Below, piece by piece: positions 1 through 7,531 of a stretch of DNA of 8,490 nucleotides. The DNA comes from JABMMZ01 sp964600345 (GTDB taxonomy: Bacteria; Bacteroidota; Bacteroidia; NS11-12g; UBA955): contig CAZRKA010000144.1 of the NCBI GenBank assembly GCA_964600345.1, positions 1 through 8,490 on the forward strand. The letters are read 5' to 3'. A model generated the notes under the pieces. It saw nothing but the letters and a program-made list of their open reading frames with translations, did no database searches and was not told where the DNA came from. Position 1 is the first letter of the stretch, and every line of letters starts with the position of its first letter. The position numbers and the translations under genes are program-made.

Positions 1-175
1 ATCATTATAACTGATATAAACACAACCCCTTCTAAAATTAAAATGTGATCCGGTATTTTGGATTTGTAATTATTCTCATGAAAGACACGGCCCTGGTCGT
101 GTTTTTTTTTTGCTATAAGCGAGAATAAAAATTTTGATCTTTCATAGATGGTAAAAGCTTGGAGTATTTTGATGT
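1..175. other. Left-edge intergenic region, no gene seen
   Basis: I see no convincing coding sequence on either strand: ATG codons such as the one near base 43 are closed almost at once. The stretch holds the intrinsic terminator at 85-111 and the 3' flank of the TonB receptor gene, whose TAG stop lies at 176-178. The terminator points rightward, so a plus-strand gene probably ends left of the window and converges on the receptor gene. I find no equally clear terminator for the receptor gene itself. Confidence 0.6.
85..111 (+). terminator. Rho-independent terminator of a gene left of the window
   Basis: Bases 85-102 form a hairpin: ACACGGC pairs with GTCGTGT (one G-T wobble) around a four-base CCTG loop. 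An uninterrupted run of ten T follows at 102-111. The T run follows the stem on the plus strand. Read on the minus strand only a weak CTTTC follows, so it would end plus-strand transcription entering from the left. It may also help separate that transcript from the opposing receptor gene. Confidence 0.8.
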
Positions 176-2701
176 CTAATTAAAAACTGTCACCAGCCTC
201 AGATTCAGCCTGCGCCCGGTGAGGTAATTTGGGACGCCGTAAGTTTGATTGCTGAAATCCTTGACCCACAGATATGAGATGACATTATTGATCTGCAAGA
301 GGTTGTAGACATCTACCCCTATCCACATCTGTCTGATGATTTTACTTTTAATTTTAGTTGACTCCCCTCCTATCAACACCTTGCTGAATCCGACATCCAC
401 CCGCTTATAGGACGGAATGGCATTTCCCGAACGGTAGCGGGCCGAGCCCCCTAAATAATATGGCAATCCCGAACCAAAGTTCAACATCAGATGCATGCGG
501 TAGTCCTTGTTCGATTTCAATTCGTCCTGGAACATGATGGCGGCACTTACTCTTCTGTCGGTTGGCCTGCGCAGGAAATCAGTCTCTGTACTCAAACTGT
601 CCGAATTGATATAAGTAATTTTCTCGTCGGTTTTCAATAAACTGAGCGAAAACCAGCTTTCGAGACCCTTGATGAATTCGCCGTTAATCCGCATATCAAA
701 TCCTGTGGCGTATCCCCGAGCTGAATTTGATGCATAGTATCGAATGCGGATATTATCCAGAATATATGGAACCAGATAATCAAGATCTTTGTAATACATC
801 TCGGCAGAGAAACGGAAAGGCCTGCCCAGCGATTTGAATCCGAATTCCATACCGGCCGTATAATGTATACTGCGTTGAGCTTTGAGCGCTGTATTGAGTT
901 TGCCTTCAAAGTCGCGCATCTCGCGGTAAAAGGGTGCCTGGTAATAGTAACCAAAAGCCGCCTTAAGCAAAAGCGGTTTCTTGAGAGGAACCGAATCGCG
1001 CTTATGCCTTACATTGTAATGTTTATTGGGTTCGAAATACATTTGTACCCTCGGCGAAATCAAAGACTGACCGTTGAGCTCCGAATAAAGATAACGAACG
1101 CCGCCTGTTAATGTAAATTCGTTGACTGCACCAAAACCCTGGTGATACTGTGCAAAACCGGAAACCCGGGTATTCCTGACCTGAGCCCTGGCATTGACAT
1201 AATCGCTCAGAATAATCTGGGTGTCTGAAGTATTGAAAGGATTAATATGATAGCCGCTTGAATCGTTGAATTTCCATTCCTTAAATCGGTCTTCTATGAA
1301 TTCGGCCTGATAGCGTATGCCGTAAATCAGTTTGGCGGGATGCCTTAAATATTCCAGTTCGCTGATGGTCTTTTGTGAGGTTTTGAAACCGCTCAGTTTG
1401 ATGGTACCCTGATGTGATAAATTGAAAACCGTGAAATACAAATTGTTTCGGGCGTGGTTGATAAAGTAACCATATCCCAGCAAAGCTTTAGAACTTCCAA
1501 AATTACTGGATCCCAGATTGTTGTCTATCTCCGAAATTTCATATTTGCCCTGAATATCATATTTCTCAGTTTCCTGAGAGATAAATCCGGACGCCATGAA
1601 TTTCAGTTCGATATTTTTCTTGTTGTGAATAAATGAAACGGCTCCCATGGAACTGTTGTAATCTACAATTTCCTGACCGTCCATACCGATCTTCAGCTTA
1701 AGAGCGCTCTGAAGGGTACCGAAGGTTGTTTCCTGGTATTCGGGTTCGAAGCGGTAGCGGTTCTGACCGTAATTCACGAGCAATTCGAGGCGGTTATAAC
1801 GACTGAAATGCCAGGTAATAAGCGACTGCAGATCGCCAAATCGGGATTTGTATAAACCCTGTGCATCAAAGGTATTAAGCAGGTTGCGATTGCCGCGGTA
1901 TCGCCCGCCGATTAAAAAGCTAATACGTACAGAATCTTTAATTCCTATACGTTTGTTTGCTTTAATGACACCCTCTGTAAAAAAAGACGCTCCCAGCAAG
2001 CCAACCTGTATGCCCGAGGAACTGCTTCTGGGGTTGCGGTAATCAACATCGAGTACGGAAGAAAGCTTGTCGCCATACCGTGCTTCGAATCCACCAGCCG
2101 AAAAATTGACATTGTTGACCAGATCGGGGTTGATAAAACTAAGCCCTTCCTGCTGACCGCTTCTTACAAGCTGAGGGCGGTAAATTTCTATATCATTGAC
2201 ATAAATCAGATTCTCGTCGTAACTGCCTCCTCTTACATTATACTGCGAACTTAGTTCGTTGTTGGACGAAACTCCTGCCAGGGTTTTAATGAAATCAGAA
2301 AAATCGCCGGATACACTGGGACGTGAATTGAGGGGTTTAAGAACAATATCACCTCGCTTCTCGCGCAGCGCCGTTGTGGTTGTAGGGTTAAAAGTCACCA
2401 CCGAATTGCTGAAAACAATATTTAGGCTGTAATCTTCGTCTTCAAACAGATGCGGCACCTGTACGCTATTGGGTTTATAGCCTTGGTATTCGAATTTAAG
2501 TATATTTTTTTTTCCTCTTACATAAGGGAGCTTATACCTGCCGCTGCTGTCGGTATACCAGACACCCTCGGCAGCGCTGTTAGTTATGCTTACACGGTAA
2601 AGTGCCACATTGCTGTCGTTGAGGACTGTACCACTTATCTCAGACTGAGCGGTTACATTGATACTAATTAACAGCGATATGAAAGCGAAAAGCCTTTTCA
2701 A
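176..2701 (-). CDS. TonB-dependent outer-membrane receptor with N-terminal carboxypeptidase-regulatory-like domain
   Basis: An 841-residue outer-membrane receptor that should take up a substrate using TonB/ExbBD energy; the ligand cannot be told. Residues 1-19 (MKRLFAFISLLISINVTAQ) are a signal peptide. Residues about 20-100 resemble a carboxypeptidase-regulatory-like fold (EISGTVLND, then TDSSGRYKLP). The plug covers about 115-225, with FSDFIKTLAGVSSNNELSSQ, YNVRGGSYDENLIYVND at 154-170 and GGFEARYGDKLSS. The rest, to the terminal LRLVTVFN, alternates aromatic strands and polar loops as in a 22-strand barrel. The start is TTG at 2701: it gives a complete signal peptide and I see no upstream in-frame ATG in the gap to rpe. 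No SusD partner lies beside it, so it is probably not a glycan SusCD pair. It lies 32 bases after the rpe stop with no good promoter between, so co-transcription is likely. The family call is firm; the substrate is unknown. Confidence 0.92.
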   Translation of the reverse strand: MKRLFAFISLLISINVTAQSEISGTVLNDSNVALYRVSITNSAAEGVWYTDSSGRYKLPYVRGKKNILKFEYQGYKPNSVQVPHLFEDEDYSLNIVFSNSVVTFNPTTTTALREKRGDIVLKPLNSRPSVSGDFSDFIKTLAGVSSNNELSSQYNVRGGSYDENLIYVNDIEIYRPQLVRSGQQEGLSFINPDLVNNVNFSAGGFEARYGDKLSSVLDVDYRNPRSSSSGIQVGLLGASFFTEGVIKANKRIGIKDSVRISFLIGGRYRGNRNLLNTFDAQGLYKSRFGDLQSLITWHFSRYNRLELLVNYGQNRYRFEPEYQETTFGTLQSALKLKIGMDGQEIVDYNSSMGAVSFIHNKKNIELKFMASGFISQETEKYDIQGKYEISEIDNNLGSSNFGSSKALLGYGYFINHARNNLYFTVFNLSHQGTIKLSGFKTSQKTISELEYLRHPAKLIYGIRYQAEFIEDRFKEWKFNDSSGYHINPFNTSDTQIILSDYVNARAQVRNTRVSGFAQYHQGFGAVNEFTLTGGVRYLYSELNGQSLISPRVQMYFEPNKHYNVRHKRDSVPLKKPLLLKAAFGYYYQAPFYREMRDFEGKLNTALKAQRSIHYTAGMEFGFKSLGRPFRFSAEMYYKDLDYLVPYILDNIRIRYYASNSARGYATGFDMRINGEFIKGLESWFSLSLLKTDEKITYINSDSLSTETDFLRRPTDRRVSAAIMFQDELKSNKDYRMHLMLNFGSGLPYYLGGSARYRSGNAIPSYKRVDVGFSKVLIGGESTKIKSKIIRQMWIGVDVYNLLQINNVISYLWVKDFSNQTYGVPNYLTGRRLNLRLVTVFN

Positions 2702-2733
2702 GAAATCTAAGCTAGAACGTCTTGGATCTGAGA

Positions 2734-3381
2734 TTATTGTTTAAGCTGTGAAATTGTGTCAATCGGATGAGGCGATGAGAAAACAGTATTGCCTGCAACC
2801 AGAACGCTGGCTCCGGTATCTATCAGTTTGCGGTAATTGGAAAGTGTTACCCCGCCATCTATCTCAATGTCGAAACTCACCCCAAGTCGTGCCTGCATAT
2901 TTTTGAGTTGTTCAATTTTGCGGTAGGTATTTTCTATAAACGACTGACCTCCAAATCCGGGATTCACGCTCATCAGGCAAACCAGGTCCATGTCTCCTGC
3001 CACATCTTCAAGCAGACTGACATTTGTATGCGGATTAACGGCCACACCTGCCTTCATTCCGGCCGAATGGATATTCTGAATGCTGCGGTGCAGATGGGTA
3101 CATGCCTCAATATGTACAGAAAGCATATAGGCTCCTGCTTCGGCAAACTGAGTGATATACCTGTCGGGGTCTACTATCATCAGATGGACATCCAGAGGTT
3201 TGGCAGCATGTTTTTTCAAAGGCCGCATCACAGGAAATCCAAAAGAAATATTAGGCACAAACACCCCGTCCATGATATCGACGTGAAACCAGTCGGCCTC
3301 GCTGTTGTTGATCATCTCAATATCCTTCTGCAGGTTGCCGAAGTCGGCTGATAATATACTCGGTGCTATCTTAAAAGACAT
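2734..3381 (-). CDS. rpe: Ribulose-phosphate 3-epimerase
   Basis: Cytosolic (beta/alpha)8-barrel enzyme interconverting D-ribulose 5-phosphate and D-xylulose 5-phosphate in the pentose phosphate pathway. From the ATG at 3381 it is 215 residues, normal for the family. Visible signatures are the opening FKIAPSILSADFGNL, the metal ligands and catalytic acids in WFHVDIMDGVFVPN (His33, Asp35), DVHLM (His66) and IEIDGGV (Asp175), and the phosphate-binding loop region SVNPGFGGQSF near 138-148. The frame stays open to a TTG at 3396, but that start would put the -7 promoter box inside the coding sequence and add five residues before the conserved start, so I chose the ATG. The TonB receptor gene follows 32 bases downstream on the same strand, probably in the same transcript. 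All key residues are present. Confidence 0.96.
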   Translation of the reverse strand: MSFKIAPSILSADFGNLQKDIEMINNSEADWFHVDIMDGVFVPNISFGFPVMRPLKKHAAKPLDVHLMIVDPDRYITQFAEAGAYMLSVHIEACTHLHRSIQNIHSAGMKAGVAVNPHTNVSLLEDVAGDMDLVCLMSVNPGFGGQSFIENTYRKIEQLKNMQARLGVSFDIEIDGGVTLSNYRKLIDTGASVLVAGNTVFSSPHPIDTISQLKQ

Positions 3382-3385
3382 GCTG

Positions 3386-3416
3386 CGAAGGTACAAAGGG
3401 AGGGGTGAATGAACAA
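3386..3416 (-). promoter_or_regulatory. Bacteroidetes-type promoter for rpe, nearly leaderless
   Basis: On the minus strand TACCTTCG (3386-3393) matches the Bacteroidetes -7 consensus TAnnTTTG in its common TTCG form. A TTG at 3414-3416 stands 20 bases upstream of it, the usual -33 spacing. Only four bases separate the -7 box from the rpe ATG. If transcription starts the usual few bases after the -7 box, the mRNA begins at or beside the start codon. The box is directly seen; the start site is inferred. Confidence 0.7.
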
Positions 3417-3468
3417 GTGATTATTAATGGGGGAAGGAATGAAAAATTGAATAAGTGATAAACTGATA

Positions 3469-3499
3469 ACTTTTCCAAAGTCTTAAACTTTTCCAAAGT
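3469..3499. repeat. Paired 13-bp dyad repeat, copy 1 (direct pair)
   Basis: Two identical 13-mers ACTTTTCCAAAGT (3469-3481 and 3487-3499) are separated by CTTAA, giving an 18-base period. Each 13-mer is a dyad, ACTTT and AAAGT around TCC. The right flank CCGTATT resembles the flanks of the other copies, so the true repeat may be longer than 31 bases. Confidence 0.9.
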
Positions 3500-3614
3500 C
3501 CGTATTCCCGGGTTGAATAATTGTCGAAACACTGCGGCAGTATGGGTTCAGTGCATTTAAGAAGAAACTGTTCAATAGAAAAACTCTCGGTTTGGATTGC
3601 GAAGATTCCAAAAC

Positions 3615-3645
3615 ACTTTTCCAAAGTCTTAAACTTTTCCAAAGT
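3615..3645. repeat. Paired 13-bp dyad repeat, copy 2 (direct pair)
   Basis: ACTTTTCCAAAGT occurs at 3615-3627 and 3633-3645 with the same CTTAA spacer as copy 1, starting 146 bases after it. The left flank GATTCCAAAAC is echoed beside copy 3 (GATTTTCCAGAAAC) and, inverted, beside copy 4. The right flank is TCGGTTT. Confidence 0.9.
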
Positions 3646-3761
3646 TCGGTTTCACATCCATCTAACGGAGCGAAGAATAGCGTCTGCAGACGAATTTCAG
3701 TTGTCTGAATAATTTTGGAAGAATTGAAAATTTGAAGAAAATGCTCTGATTTTCCAGAAAC

Positions 3762-3792
3762 ACTTTTCCAAAGTCTTAAGCTTTGGAAAAGT
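3762..3792. repeat. Paired 13-bp dyad repeat, copy 3 (inverted pair)
   Basis: ACTTTTCCAAAGT (3762-3774) is followed by CTTAA and then the inverted 13-mer GCTTTGGAAAAGT (3780-3792), with one A-to-G change. The whole forms a hairpin-capable inverted repeat with 12-bp arms (3762-3773 and 3781-3792). It starts 147 bases after copy 2. No T run follows, and it lies upstream of a plus-strand gene, so it is not an ordinary terminator. Confidence 0.9.
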
Positions 3793-3822
3793 CCTATTTA
3801 TTCAAATTAAGTATCATCAGTT

Positions 3823-3906
3823 GTTCATCTTTCTTTAGTCCTTCATCTCTAGTCTTTAGTCTCTATCCAATCTTTCATCTTTCATCTTTCCCCATTCCCC
3901 TTTATC
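3823..3906. repeat. Degenerate heptamer tandem array, 12 units
   Basis: The pyrimidine-rich stretch divides exactly into 12 seven-base units: GTTCATC, TTTCTTT, AGTCCTT, CATCTCT, AGTCTTT, AGTCTCT, ATCCAAT, CTTTCAT, CTTTCAT, CTTTCCC, CATTCCC, CTTTATC. The last unit runs into the -7 box of the M28 operon. The units CATCTCT, AGTCTTT and AGTCTCT recur at 8410-8430. A change of one unit would move any upstream element by seven bases relative to the -7 box. Confidence 0.7.
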
Positions 3907-3910
3907 TTCG
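3903..3910 (+). promoter_or_regulatory. Probable -7 promoter box of the M28-metF-rsgA operon
   Basis: TATCTTCG fits the TAnnTTTG / TTCG -7 box and is followed by CACAAAATTTAACAAA and the ATG at 3927, a short A-rich leader usual in Bacteroidetes. The -33 position falls inside the heptamer array and I see no good TTG there, so the upstream element is weak or atypical. Confidence 0.5.
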
Positions 3911-3926
3911 CACAAAATTTAACAAA

Positions 3927-5624
3927 ATGCGTTTCACAGTTATCATCGCAGTAGCTCTGCTCGTAAATACAGGCCTTAAGGCTCAGAAAAAGGAAGATGT
4001 TACGGCGCGAATGAAAAGCGATATTACCTATCTGGCAAGCGATCAGCTTGAAGGCCGGCTTACAGGATCGGCGGGCGAACTCAAGTCGTCGATGTATATA
4101 GCCGACCAGTTTAAACAGAACGGTGTCAGCCCTCTTGGCAACGATTCGGGTTCGTACTTCCAGACTTTCAGTATCATCAAGCTGCGTATTAACCAGAACA
4201 GAAGTCCTTTGCTTTGGACCGAGAAAAACGAGATGATGAGAGGACTGAGGACCGAACTGGGCGAATTTTACCCCCTTTCACAAAGCTGCAATTCGGACAG
4301 TGTAGGCAGCGTACCCATTTTCTTTGCCGGCTACGGTATTCAGGCTACAGACCTCAATCACAACGACTATACCGATACCGCAAATATCCGTGGCAAAGTC
4401 TTCATCATCCGCCTCGGCAGTCCTGAGTCGGGCAACGCACACAGCAAATACGAGCCCTACGAAGGACTTAACTATAAAGTTGATCTGGCTATCAAAATGG
4501 GCGCCAGAGGAGTAGTATTCATCAAACTGGATACCCTAACCGAAGTACCCAAAGGCAAACTCGACCGCAATGTAAAACCGCGCAGCATACCGGTCATTTA
4601 TGCGGCTACCTTGCAGGAATCACTGCTCAACGCCAGAGTTATCAGCTTTAATGTCAACATCAGACAGCTCAATGCTGTGGCGCATAATGTGATTGGTTAT
4701 ATCAACAACAAAAAGAAAAAAACCATTATCATCGGCGCCCATCAGGACCATCTGGGATACAACGAATTCGGCGGAAGCCGCGATACCAAAGGCGGCAGCA
4801 TACACAATGGAGCCGACGACAATGCCAGCGGAATTGCCATGATGCTTGAGCTTATGCGCAAAATCAAAAAGACAAAAAAGCTGAGAAAAAACAATTACCT
4901 CTTCATCGCTTTCAGCGGAGAAGAGCAAGGATTACTTGGCAGCAATTACTTTGTTAAAAATCCGGTTATCGACATCAAAGACATTCTCTATATGCTGAAC
5001 TTCGATATGGTGGGTCGTCTCGATTCGCTCAAGAAAACCCTTATGGTTTACGGTGTAGGTACCACCCCGGCCTGGAAAAATTCCATTGCAGGTCTTAAAA
5101 CAGATTCGACCGAAATTAAAATTAAAACAACCGAAAGCGGCACGGGCAGCTCAGACCACACCAGCTTTTACTACAGCAATGTACCGGTTTTGCACTTCTT
5201 TACCGGTCAGCACTATGATTATCACAAACCATCAGACGACGAGCATCTTATAAACTACGAAGGCATGTACCATGTATACAATGTGGTGCTCCAGATGATT
5301 TACTCTGTTAACAAAAAGAAAGAACTGCCATTTACGGCAACCAAGAACGAAGAAACGGGTGTCAAAGGATTCAAGGTAACCCTTGGCATCATGCCCGACT
5401 ATATTTTTGACGGCACCGGATTGCGTGTAGACGGGGTCAACGACGGAAAACCGGGAGCCGCTGCAGGCATGTTGAAAGGTGATATCATCATCAAAATGGG
5501 TGAATACACCATCAGCAACATACAGGATTATATGAAGGCACTCGGCATGTTCAAGAAAGGCGATATAATTGTTGTACGCATTCGCAGGGGCAGCGAGGAA
5601 AAAGACCTGAATGTTACTTTCTGA
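3927..5624 (+). CDS. Exported M28 family zinc metallopeptidase with PA and PDZ domains
   Basis: A 565-residue co-catalytic zinc aminopeptidase-type enzyme, probably secreted or periplasmic, that should trim N-terminal residues from peptides. Residues 1-19 (MRFTVIIAVALLVNTGLKA) are a signal peptide. A PA-like insert spans about 125-235 (VPIFFAGYGI from 129, GVVFIKL from 195). The M28 core has all expected zinc ligands: His272 in GAHQDHLG, Asp297/Asp298 in NGADDNASG, catalytic Glu332 and ligand Glu333 in FSGEEQG, Asp360 in NFDMVGR, and His433 in DYHKPSDD. A C-terminal PDZ domain covers about 482-565 (GVNDGKPGAAAGMLKGDIII). The frame is open back to 3783, but the added 48 residues would read through a repeat and the promoter, while the ATG at 3927 starts a clean signal peptide. 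It heads a compact operon, with metF six bases after the stop. The family is clear; specificity, including dipeptidase versus aminopeptidase, is not. Confidence 0.93.
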   Translation: MRFTVIIAVALLVNTGLKAQKKEDVTARMKSDITYLASDQLEGRLTGSAGELKSSMYIADQFKQNGVSPLGNDSGSYFQTFSIIKLRINQNRSPLLWTEKNEMMRGLRTELGEFYPLSQSCNSDSVGSVPIFFAGYGIQATDLNHNDYTDTANIRGKVFIIRLGSPESGNAHSKYEPYEGLNYKVDLAIKMGARGVVFIKLDTLTEVPKGKLDRNVKPRSIPVIYAATLQESLLNARVISFNVNIRQLNAVAHNVIGYINNKKKKTIIIGAHQDHLGYNEFGGSRDTKGGSIHNGADDNASGIAMMLELMRKIKKTKKLRKNNYLFIAFSGEEQGLLGSNYFVKNPVIDIKDILYMLNFDMVGRLDSLKKTLMVYGVGTTPAWKNSIAGLKTDSTEIKIKTTESGTGSSDHTSFYYSNVPVLHFFTGQHYDYHKPSDDEHLINYEGMYHVYNVVLQMIYSVNKKKELPFTATKNEETGVKGFKVTLGIMPDYIFDGTGLRVDGVNDGKPGAAAGMLKGDIIIKMGEYTISNIQDYMKALGMFKKGDIIVVRIRRGSEEKDLNVTF

Positions 5625-5630
5625 TAAACC

Positions 5631-6584
5631 ATGAAAATCACAGAACATATACGCAACGCCAAAAAAACACTTTTCTCATTCGAGATACTGCCACCGCTGA
5701 AAGGCGACAGTATAGACAGCATTTACCACGGTATAGATCCCCTGATGGAATTCAAGCCTTCGTTTATAGATGTCACCTATCATCGTGAAGACTATGTCGA
5801 AAAGAAACGACCTGATGGTTCGTTCGTAAAAGTGTCAACAAAAAAACGCCCGGGCACGGTTGCCATCTGTGCTGCTGTTATGCACAAATACGATATCGAT
5901 ACTGTACCGCATATCATTTGTGGCGGATTTACCCGTGAGGACACAGAGAATGCGCTGATAGATCTCAATTTTCTGGGCATAGACAATGTACTTGCTCTGA
6001 GGGGCGACAACGCTAAAAACGAGAACCTGTTTACTCCCGAGAACGGTGGTAACAGCAATTCGCTCGAATTGATTCATCAGATCAGAAACATGAACAGCGG
6101 TATATACTTAGATGAGGAATTGTCTAATGCCAATATCACTAATTTCTGTATTGGTGCTGCTGCCTACCCCGAAAAACACCACGATGCTCCAAATCTGAAA
6201 ACAGACATGAAATTCCTGAAACGGAAAATTGAGACAGGCGCTGAATTCATTGTGACACAGATGTTTTTCAACAATAAAAAATATTTTGAATTTGTTGAGA
6301 AATGCCGCGAAAACGATATCAATGTCCCCATTATACCGGGCATTAAACCGTTAACGACCAAAGGGCAGCTCACCATTTTACCTAAGTTGTTTCACATAGA
6401 CCTGCCCGACGAACTGACAGACGAGATTGAACAGGCGAAAAGCGCTGACGCAGTTAAAAAAATAGGCATAGACTGGGCTGTTCAGCAGTGTAAAGAACTG
6501 ATGGCCGCTAAAGTGCCGGTGCTGCATTTTTACACCATGGGTAAAAGCGAAACCACCAGACAAATCTGCGAGCGAATATTCTGA
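5631..6584 (+). CDS. metF: 5,10-methylenetetrahydrofolate reductase (MetF type)
   Basis: A 317-residue cytosolic FAD-dependent TIM-barrel enzyme that reduces 5,10-methylene-THF to 5-methyl-THF, the methyl donor for methionine synthesis. The N-terminal FSFEILPP carries the catalytic Glu18, followed by FIDVTYHRED, PHIICGGFTRED and LALRGDN (Asp126, the expected flavin/folate-contacting position of the ALRGD motif). FIVTQMFFNN near 213-222 and PIIPGIKPL match the C-terminal half of the bacterial family. The eukaryotic regulatory domain is absent, so this is the short bacterial type at about normal length. It begins six bases after the peptidase stop and ends nine bases before rsgA, so the three genes are almost certainly co-transcribed. 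No riboswitch-like space precedes it. Confidence 0.96.
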   Translation: MKITEHIRNAKKTLFSFEILPPLKGDSIDSIYHGIDPLMEFKPSFIDVTYHREDYVEKKRPDGSFVKVSTKKRPGTVAICAAVMHKYDIDTVPHIICGGFTREDTENALIDLNFLGIDNVLALRGDNAKNENLFTPENGGNSNSLELIHQIRNMNSGIYLDEELSNANITNFCIGAAAYPEKHHDAPNLKTDMKFLKRKIETGAEFIVTQMFFNNKKYFEFVEKCRENDINVPIIPGIKPLTTKGQLTILPKLFHIDLPDELTDEIEQAKSADAVKKIGIDWAVQQCKELMAAKVPVLHFYTMGKSETTRQICERIF

Positions 6585-6593
6585 TTCAGACAT

Positions 6594-7526
6594 TTGAAAG
6601 GCATTGTCATCAAATCGACCGGAAGCTGGTACAAGATCAGGCAAGCCGACAATACGGTGCTTGACGCCCGTATGAAGGGCAAGATAAGACTTAGGGAACT
6701 TAACACAACCAACCCCGTTGCGGTTGGCGACAGGGTAACCTACGAATACGAATCGAGTGGCGACCAGACCTACGGCGTAATATACGAACTGGAAAAACGC
6801 GACAATTACATTATCCGCAAAAGCAATAAGCTGAGCAAACAGGGACAGATAATTGCCGCCAATATCGATCTGGCATTGCTGGTGGTGACATTATCATCGC
6901 CAAAAACATCACTCGGTTTCATAGACCGCTTTCTGGTCATGGCAGGTGCTTATCATATTCCTGTCTGTCTGGTTTTCAACAAATGCGATTTGTATTCCGA
7001 TGAAGAACACGCTTATTTCAAACATCTGAAAGTCATGTACGAAGCGCTTGGATACCCTTGCGTGCTATGTTCCATATACAATGAAACGTACAATCCGGAA
7101 CAACAGTTACTCGGGCGAATCGCGCATAAAACAGTTTTGATCAGCGGACATTCCGGAGTCGGTAAATCCAGCATCCTAAATGCCTTGCTGCCCGGAGCAT
7201 TGCAGAGGGTTGACAAAATTAGCGACTCGCATCAAAGGGGTAAACACACGACGACATTTGCAGAGATGTTCTATATAAACGACGACACGGCTATCATAGA
7301 CACCCCAGGCATACGCGATTTCGGCATCATAGATCTTGATGAGGCAGAAATAGGTCATTACTTTCCGGAGATTCGCGAATTCATGAAATCTTGCCGTTTC
7401 CATAACTGCAAGCACCTCAACGAGCCCGATTGTGCCGTGATACAGGCATACGAAGAGGGGAAAATTTCAGCCAGCAGGTATTACAGCTATCTGAGTATAC
7501 TGGAGAACCAGAATATTTTTGAGTAA
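6594..7526 (+). CDS. rsgA: Ribosome small-subunit-dependent GTPase RsgA (YjeQ/EngC)
   Basis: A 310-residue circularly permuted GTPase that checks and releases assembly factors on the maturing 30S subunit. In order it has an OB-fold (about 1-70, KGIVIKSTGSWYKI), then the permuted GTPase with G4 NKCD (129-132), G1 GHSGVGKS (185-192), the threonine-rich switch after RGKHTTTF (215-222) and G3 DTPG (236-239), then a zinc-binding C terminus with Cys267, Cys272, His274 and Cys280 (CRFHNCKHLNEPDC). The start is TTG at 6594, nine bases after metF; it gives the family's usual MKG-VIKSTGSWY opening and no nearby ATG does. Length and motifs are complete. Its place after metF and a peptidase suggests growth-linked expression rather than a shared pathway. 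Confidence 0.96.
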   Translation: MKGIVIKSTGSWYKIRQADNTVLDARMKGKIRLRELNTTNPVAVGDRVTYEYESSGDQTYGVIYELEKRDNYIIRKSNKLSKQGQIIAANIDLALLVVTLSSPKTSLGFIDRFLVMAGAYHIPVCLVFNKCDLYSDEEHAYFKHLKVMYEALGYPCVLCSIYNETYNPEQQLLGRIAHKTVLISGHSGVGKSSILNALLPGALQRVDKISDSHQRGKHTTTFAEMFYINDDTAIIDTPGIRDFGIIDLDEAEIGHYFPEIREFMKSCRFHNCKHLNEPDCAVIQAYEEGKISASRYYSYLSILENQNIFE

Positions 7527-7531
7527 ACGGA

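Larger units (their letters stand above)
3397..3926. other. Divergent intergenic region packed with repeats
   Basis: This 530-base gap between rpe (minus) and the M28 peptidase (plus) holds no gene I can support; the open frames across it contain the repeats and have no recognisable protein. It carries three paired 13-bp dyad repeats (starting 3469, 3615 and 3762), a perfect 12-bp palindrome CGTCTGCAGACG at 3681-3692, a short inverted repeat ACTGC-G-GCAGT at 3531-3541, and a heptamer array at 3823-3906. The purine-rich start (about 3411-3468) contains loosely repeated AAGTGAT / AACTGAT words. The two divergent promoters lie at its two ends. Confidence 0.75.

Noticed and set aside
3382..3396. 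Five-residue extension of rpe to a TTG start
   Set aside because: It covers the promoter -7 box and precedes the usual family N terminus; the ATG at 3381 fits better.
3469..3645. Dyad repeats as integron attC-like sites
   Set aside because: They lack the R box core sequences (GTTRRRY / RYYYAAC), no integrase or cassette genes are visible, and identical copies in direct pairs do not fit attC architecture.
3424..3712. Two ORFs of 63-72 codons in the divergent gap
   Set aside because: Both are built partly from the dyad repeats and show no domain, signal peptide or promoter.
3469..3792. CRISPR array from regularly spaced repeats
   Set aside because: Spacing of 146-147 bases leaves about 115-base fills, far longer than CRISPR spacers; the repeat orientation also varies, and no cas genes are present.
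3783..3926. 48-residue N-terminal extension of the M28 peptidase
   Set aside because: It would translate the repeat arm, the heptamer array and the -7 box, and would bury the signal peptide that begins at 3927.
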